From Bacillota bacterium (lineage in GTDB: Bacteria; Bacillota; Clostridia; Acetivibrionales; DTU013): 64,000 nt of DNA. This document shows, one piece after another, positions 59,760 to 64,000 of the stretch (positions are counted from its first letter, which is position 1; each line of letters begins with the position of its first letter). Made by a program: the position numbers and the translations under genes. The DNA lies in NCBI GenBank assembly GCA_023411575.1, contig JAEYOP010000047.1, positions 1-64,000 on the forward strand. The letters are read 5' to 3'. The notes below the pieces were generated by a model. The model had not been told where the DNA came from and ran no database searches. It saw only the letters and a program-made list of their open reading frames with translations.

Positions 59760-62162
59760 ATGAGATATGGCTATTTTGACAATGAAAACCGGGAATATGT
59801 GATAGAACGTCCCGATGTACCGGTCTCCTGGACAAATTATCTTGGCGTAAGGGATTTTTGCACGGTCATTTCCCACAACGCGGGAGGCTACAGCTTCTAC
59901 AAGTCCTCCCAATACCGCCGGCTCACCCGCTTCCGGCCGAACGCCGTTCCCCTGGACCGGCCCGGCCATTATGTCTATCTGCGGGACGACGATACCGGCG
60001 ATTACTGGTCCGTTTCGTGGCAGCCTGTGGGCAAAAGCCTCGACAAGGCCGAATACCAATGCCGGCATGGATTTTCCTATTCCCGTTTCCTTTGCAAATA
60101 TAACGGCATAAAAGCCTCCCAGCTGCTCTTCGTTCCCCTGGATGAGGATGCGGAGCTGTGGGACGTGGAAATCGTCAATGAGAGCGATACGGTACGCCAT
60201 ATCGGCGTATTTTCCTATCTTGAATTTTCCTTCGAGCACATCGAGATCGACAACCAGAATTTCCAGATGAGCCTGTATTCCAGCGGAGCAGGGTACGAGG
60301 ACGGCATCATCGGGCACGATCCGTTTTACGATCCGGAAGCCCTGCACTACTTTGCCTCAAGCTTCGAGCCGGACAGCTACGACTGTGTCCGGGACGCCTT
60401 TATCGGAAGCTACCGGACGGAAGACAATCCGGCCGCGGTGGAAGCCGGATGCTGCAGCGGCAGCTCGGAGCTTGGCGGCAATCACTGCGGGGCTCTGCAC
60501 AAGAGGCTTACGCTGGCCCCCGGCGAAAAAAAGCGCCTGCTTTTTATGCTGGGAGTAGGCGCCAGGGATGAAGGAAGGAGAATCCGCGAAAAGTACGCAG
60601 GAAGGATCCGTAATGTGGACGAGGCCTTCCTGGCATTAAAGCGCTACTGGGACAAAAAGCTTTCCGCATTCCGCTGCAATACGCCCCATGAGGGCATGAA
60701 CACCATGACGAACCTGTGGACCCTGTACCAGGCCGAAACCAATATCGTCTGGTCCAGGTTTGCCTCCTTTATAGAGGTGGGCGGCCGCACGGGCCTGGGG
60801 TACCGCGATACGGCGCAGGACGCAATGTGCGTCCCCCACTCCAATCCGGACAAGACGCGCCAGCGGCTGATCGAGCTGCTGCGGGGCCAGACCAGCATGG
60901 GCTACGGGCTCCATCTTTTCGACCCCGAGTGGTTCAACCCGGAAAAGCCCCAGAAGCCGCCTTTCAAATCGCCGACCGTCGTTCCCTCCCCCGATCTCAA
61001 GGACGTGATCCACGGGCTGAAGGATACCTGCTCGGACGACGCCCTGTGGCTGGTGCCTTCCATCTGCGAGTATGTGAAGGAAACAGGCGATATCGGTTTC
61101 TTTGACCTGCCGGTCTCCTTCGCCGATGGCGGCGAAGCCCCCATATATGAGCATATGAAGCGGATACTGGATTTCTCCGCGGAGCAGGTGGGCGAAAACG
61201 GCATATGCAAGGGCTTGAGGGCCGACTGGAACGACTGTCTGAACCTCGGCGGAGGAGAAAGCGCGCTGGTTTCCTTCCTGCATTACTGGGCGCTGAACGC
61301 CTTCCTGGAAGCTTCCGCGTTCCTCGGCAAAGCCGACGAAGTGAAAAAGTATGGCGAGCTGGCCGAAAAGGTTCGGAAGGTTTGCGAGGAGAAGCTCTGG
61401 GACGGCGAATGGTATATCCGGGGCATCACCTCCAAAGGCATCCCCATTGGAACACAGCAGGACACAGAGGGCAAGGTCCACCTGGAATCCAATACCTGGG
61501 CCGTCATATCCGGCTCCGCTTCCCGTGAAAGGGCCCTAAGCTGCATGGATGCAGTGGATCGGCATCTTTACTCGGAATACGGCCTGCACCTGGTTTGGCC
61601 CTCCTTCTCCAGACCGAACGACGACATCGGCTTCGTCACAAGGGTCTACCGGGGCGTAAAGGAAAACGGCGCGATTTTCAGCCATCCGAATCCTTGGGCC
61701 TGGGTGGCGGAATGCCTGCTGGGAAGAGGCGACCGCGCCATGAAATACTACGACGCCCTGCTGCCCTATAACCAGAACGACCATATTGAAATACGCCAGT
61801 CGGAGCCCTATACCTACTGCCAATTCATCATGGGCAGGGACCACACCGCTCACGGCAGGGCCAGACATCCCTGGCTTACCGGAAGCGCAGGATGGGCTTA
61901 TTTCGCCTCCACCCACTACATGCTCGGCATCCGGCCGGGTTTTGACGGCCTTGTGTTGGACCCCTGCATCCCGGCGGACTGGAAGGGTTTTGAGGTTTCA
62001 AGAAGATGGCGCGATGCTGTTTACAACATCACCGTGAAGAACCCAGAAGGGGTTCAAAAGGGCATCCGTTCCGTCACCCTGAACGGCGAACCGCTGACCG
62101 GGACCGTTTCGCCTCAGCCGGCCGGTTCCGTGAACGAAGTGATAGTAGTGATGGGCGCATAA
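59760..62162 (+). CDS. chbP: GH94 phosphorylase, N,N'-diacetylchitobiose phosphorylase-like
   Basis: Cytoplasmic inverting phosphorylase of 800 residues. The sequence follows Vibrio chitobiose phosphorylase closely from MRYGYFDNENREYVI to the C-terminus, with the same length and the catalytic acid at the same position (Asp492 in GLRADWNDCLN). Other shared segments are EVGGRTGLGYRDTAQDA and AIFSHPNPWAWVAE. It would split diacetylchitobiose with phosphate to GlcNAc 1-phosphate and GlcNAc. Cellobiose phosphorylase is less likely on these segments. The ATG is preceded by GGAGGG. A convergent GH20 gene follows. Confidence 0.85.
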   Translation: MRYGYFDNENREYVIERPDVPVSWTNYLGVRDFCTVISHNAGGYSFYKSSQYRRLTRFRPNAVPLDRPGHYVYLRDDDTGDYWSVSWQPVGKSLDKAEYQCRHGFSYSRFLCKYNGIKASQLLFVPLDEDAELWDVEIVNESDTVRHIGVFSYLEFSFEHIEIDNQNFQMSLYSSGAGYEDGIIGHDPFYDPEALHYFASSFEPDSYDCVRDAFIGSYRTEDNPAAVEAGCCSGSSELGGNHCGALHKRLTLAPGEKKRLLFMLGVGARDEGRRIREKYAGRIRNVDEAFLALKRYWDKKLSAFRCNTPHEGMNTMTNLWTLYQAETNIVWSRFASFIEVGGRTGLGYRDTAQDAMCVPHSNPDKTRQRLIELLRGQTSMGYGLHLFDPEWFNPEKPQKPPFKSPTVVPSPDLKDVIHGLKDTCSDDALWLVPSICEYVKETGDIGFFDLPVSFADGGEAPIYEHMKRILDFSAEQVGENGICKGLRADWNDCLNLGGGESALVSFLHYWALNAFLEASAFLGKADEVKKYGELAEKVRKVCEEKLWDGEWYIRGITSKGIPIGTQQDTEGKVHLESNTWAVISGSASRERALSCMDAVDRHLYSEYGLHLVWPSFSRPNDDIGFVTRVYRGVKENGAIFSHPNPWAWVAECLLGRGDRAMKYYDALLPYNQNDHIEIRQSEPYTYCQFIMGRDHTAHGRARHPWLTGSAGWAYFASTHYMLGIRPGFDGLVLDPCIPADWKGFEVSRRWRDAVYNITVKNPEGVQKGIRSVTLNGEPLTGTVSPQPAGSVNEVIVVMGA

Positions 62163-62175
62163 TAAAGTTTAGATG

Positions 62176-62208
62176 AAAAAGCAGGCAGGGAAACCCTGTC
62201 TGCTTTTT
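62176..62208. terminator. Bidirectional terminator
   Basis: AAAAAGCAGGCAGGG and CCCTGTCTGCTTTTT form a 15-bp stem with a 3-nt loop and T runs on both strands. It separates the convergent GH94 and GH20 genes. Confidence 0.85.
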
Positions 62209-62225
62209 ATCGTCCGCTTCAATTG

Positions 62226-64000
62226 TCAATCTCTCAGCAGTCCGCAGATCCCCAGGAGGACGTCCTTGATCCTGTAGAGCTCGCTCTCCCGGTTCCGGCA
62301 GCGCCAGGCCTTCTTATATTCCATAAACCAGCATTCCAGCTTTGCCGCCACTTCCTTGGGATCGAACAGGAGTCCCGTATCCTTCTGCCCGAGGAATTTC
62401 TTTTTGATCACCAGCAGAAGGGCCTGGAACAGGGCAAGTCCGTCGGCGGCCACCAGCAGCTCCTTCATATCCTGGAGCTTTTCCGGACGGATGGAACCGC
62501 CCAGCGCGGACAATTCGCCCGCCAGCGACAGTATTCTTTGATAGCTGGATTTTATACTGCTTTCACCCGTATCCGTCATAAGGTGCAGGTAATAATTTTT
62601 ATAGCCGTAGGAATCCGTATTCAGCCCGGTGGTCGTATAGTACCAGAGGACAACGGTGTCCCAGTCCAGAACCGCCTGGGCGGAAATTTCCCGGAGCAGC
62701 CCCACGAGCCGGCCGGACCCGTCGCCGTATTCCAGCCTTGAAATCTCCTCATCGGAGGGCTTTTGCAGGTCATCCGCGTTCCAGGAGAGTCCCGCCCCGT
62801 AGATCATGCCCGGGATGGAGCCCGCCAGCAGGTTGATATGGCCGAAATCGCCCCAGTCGGTATTCAGGATGCCCTGGGCGCCATACTTTTTCGCATGGGA
62901 AACCATTGCGCCAATATTTTTCGTCGCCGCATCCAGCCTGTTCATCAGCTTGTTCCAGCCCTGCACTCCGGGACAGACATACTGCCGAAGGCCTGTTTCG
63001 GCAATGAGCCGGACTCCGTCCTCCGACGGTTCGGCGCCGTAATCCCAATTGAGGAGGACGACATCCGCCGGGACCTCGCCGATTACCTCGGGATGCCTCA
63101 GGAGGACGTCTCCCCACATCATGACCTTTTTGTTCTTCGCTTTCACATGCCGGATGATCTGGTTTGTAAAATACATGTATAGCTTCCCTGTGCCGACTTC
63201 CTCCGCCAGCGCCTTATTCCTGCCCTTTCCGAGATCGAAGGTTTCATCGCAGCCGATATTGAACTGATCCGACGAGAAAAGCGGCAGAAATTCATCAATC
63301 ATTTCAAAGACGAACCGGGCGCTTTCCGGGTTGGAAACATTCAGCGTATAGTGCCCCATCCGTTCCGTCCACATGAAGGGCGTTCCGGGGATTTGCTCAT
63401 ACTCGTTCAGGTGCCGGAAGGACTTGGAAACCAGCGCATGGTAAAGATGTCCGAAGACCGCAATGGAAGGCACCAACTCGATCCCTCTCCTCTTGCAGTA
63501 TTCGTCCAGGATCAGGATTTCCTCGGCAGTGATCGGGTCGGAATCGGCCCAGATTTCACTGTGCCTGCGGAAGGCAAAGGAGTGCTCGATATAAAGCTGC
63601 AGTTGATTGATTTTATAAAAGGAAAGGCGGTCGGCCAGCTCTTTCAGCGTATCCAGCGTGGGGATCTTGCCCCGTGTAACGTCATGAAAGAAGCCCCTGC
63701 ACGGAAAATCGGGCGCATCCTCGATCTCAACGCACTGAATGCCGGAAGGGCAGCTCCAAACCAGCTGCTTCAGCGTCTGGAGCCCATAAAACAGGCCTGC
63801 GCCGGAATATCCCTTCAGGTAAATCATTCCCTCGTCCACCATCAGCCGGTACGCCTCCCGCTGTGCGGCGTCTGCGGCCGCCGGCCGCTCCTTCGTGACC
63901 ACGATCAGGTCCGTCATCGGTCCGGGCAGATCCCGGAGCCCGGTAGGCCCCTTCGTGATTGCCGGCCGGAGGCCGGTCCTTTTTTCAATCTCCTGCCGTA
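62226..64000 (-). CDS. GH20 beta-N-acetylhexosaminidase, 5' end beyond window
   Basis: At least 590 residues are visible. The frame is open through the right edge: the last 83 bases continue in frame as RQEIEKRTGLRPAITKG, typical of the GH20 N-terminal domain, so the true start lies outside and the ATG at 63917 is internal. The catalytic Asp-Glu pair lies in FNIGCDETFDLG; the barrel start PDFPCRGFFHDVTRGKIPT is also typical. It removes terminal GlcNAc or GalNAc. No signal peptide can be judged. With the GH94 enzyme it makes a chitooligosaccharide-use locus. Confidence 0.85.
   Translation of the reverse strand, partial: RQEIEKRTGLRPAITKGPTGLRDLPGPMTDLIVVTKERPAAADAAQREAYRLMVDEGMIYLKGYSGAGLFYGLQTLKQLVWSCPSGIQCVEIEDAPDFPCRGFFHDVTRGKIPTLDTLKELADRLSFYKINQLQLYIEHSFAFRRHSEIWADSDPITAEEILILDEYCKRRGIELVPSIAVFGHLYHALVSKSFRHLNEYEQIPGTPFMWTERMGHYTLNVSNPESARFVFEMIDEFLPLFSSDQFNIGCDETFDLGKGRNKALAEEVGTGKLYMYFTNQIIRHVKAKNKKVMMWGDVLLRHPEVIGEVPADVVLLNWDYGAEPSEDGVRLIAETGLRQYVCPGVQGWNKLMNRLDAATKNIGAMVSHAKKYGAQGILNTDWGDFGHINLLAGSIPGMIYGAGLSWNADDLQKPSDEEISRLEYGDGSGRLVGLLREISAQAVLDWDTVVLWYYTTTGLNTDSYGYKNYYLHLMTDTGESSIKSSYQRILSLAGELSALGGSIRPEKLQDMKELLVAADGLALFQALLLVIKKKFLGQKDTGLLFDPKEVAAKLECWFMEYKKAWRCRNRESELYRIKDVLLGICGLLRD

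Noticed and set aside
63917..63919. ATG 63917 as start of the GH20 gene
   Set aside because: The frame stays open to the right edge with residues typical of the GH20 N-terminal domain, and no ribosome binding site precedes this ATG.

Overview
The window looks like chromosomal DNA of a carbohydrate-fermenting Gram-positive anaerobe, most likely a Clostridia-class Bacillota. The evidence is lipobox-type solute-binding proteins, CUT1 sugar importers that lack their own ATPase, strong AGGAGG ribosome binding sites, sigma-A promoters, LacI/AraR-type operators with a central CG, and a malate dehydrogenase/malic enzyme pair like that of cellulolytic clostridia. Base composition is moderately GC-rich throughout. 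I saw no rRNA, tRNA, CRISPR array, prophage or transposase gene. The species cannot be named from the sequence.

Layout. 1-5.4 kb: a CUT1 importer (two permeases) flanked by two related binding lipoproteins, one divergent. 5.5-10.5 kb: a secreted GH18-like protein and a ChvE/GguA/GguB-type monosaccharide importer, all on the minus strand. 10.9-14.7 kb: a divergent DeoR regulator, an importer ATPase without its own permease, and an ACT/metallo-beta-lactamase fusion. 14.8-19.0 kb: a MacB/FtsX-type exporter with its ATPase and adaptor. 19.2-24.5 kb: a membrane diguanylate cyclase, a GH2 enzyme, and the malic enzyme and malate dehydrogenase genes. 24.8-32.1 kb: a chemotaxis operon cheY-cheA-cheW-mcp-cheR-cheB interrupted by two copies of a 157-bp hairpin element. 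32.3-32.9 kb: a repeat protein. 33.0-36.8 kb: dehydrogenase, FucU-type mutarotase and aldo/keto reductase genes with a LacI regulator. 37.0-39.7 kb: phosphofructokinase and L-arabinose isomerase. 39.8-50.3 kb: a second LacI regulator, a DUF4432 protein, an operon malE-malF-malG-pfkB kinase-GH65 phosphorylase, and a YihX-like HAD phosphatase. 50.3-57.8 kb: an aldo/keto reductase, a membrane AraC-type regulator and a third CUT1 importer. 57.9-64 kb: GH43, VanZ-like, GH94 chitobiose-phosphorylase-like and GH20 (running off the right edge) genes.

How it fits together. Most of the window serves uptake and intracellular breakdown of oligosaccharides, with energy-saving phosphorolysis (GH65, GH94) and isomerase/kinase steps feeding glycolysis (PfkA). 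The malate dehydrogenase/malic enzyme pair could act as a malate shunt from oxaloacetate to pyruvate. Two LacI-type repressors appear to control their own genes and neighbouring sugar operons through recognisable 12-bp palindromes. L-arabinose isomerase carries a textbook AraR-type operator although no araR is present here.

The most unusual finding is the pair of 157-bp elements in the chemotaxis operon. They differ at 12 positions, and nearly all stem differences keep base pairing, including one full compensatory pair and several G.U exchanges that only pair in plus-strand RNA. One copy has inserted into the last codons of cheW; removing it in silico restores an in-frame end just before the mcp ribosome binding site. 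A second recurring oddity is short tandem duplications that span gene stop codons.
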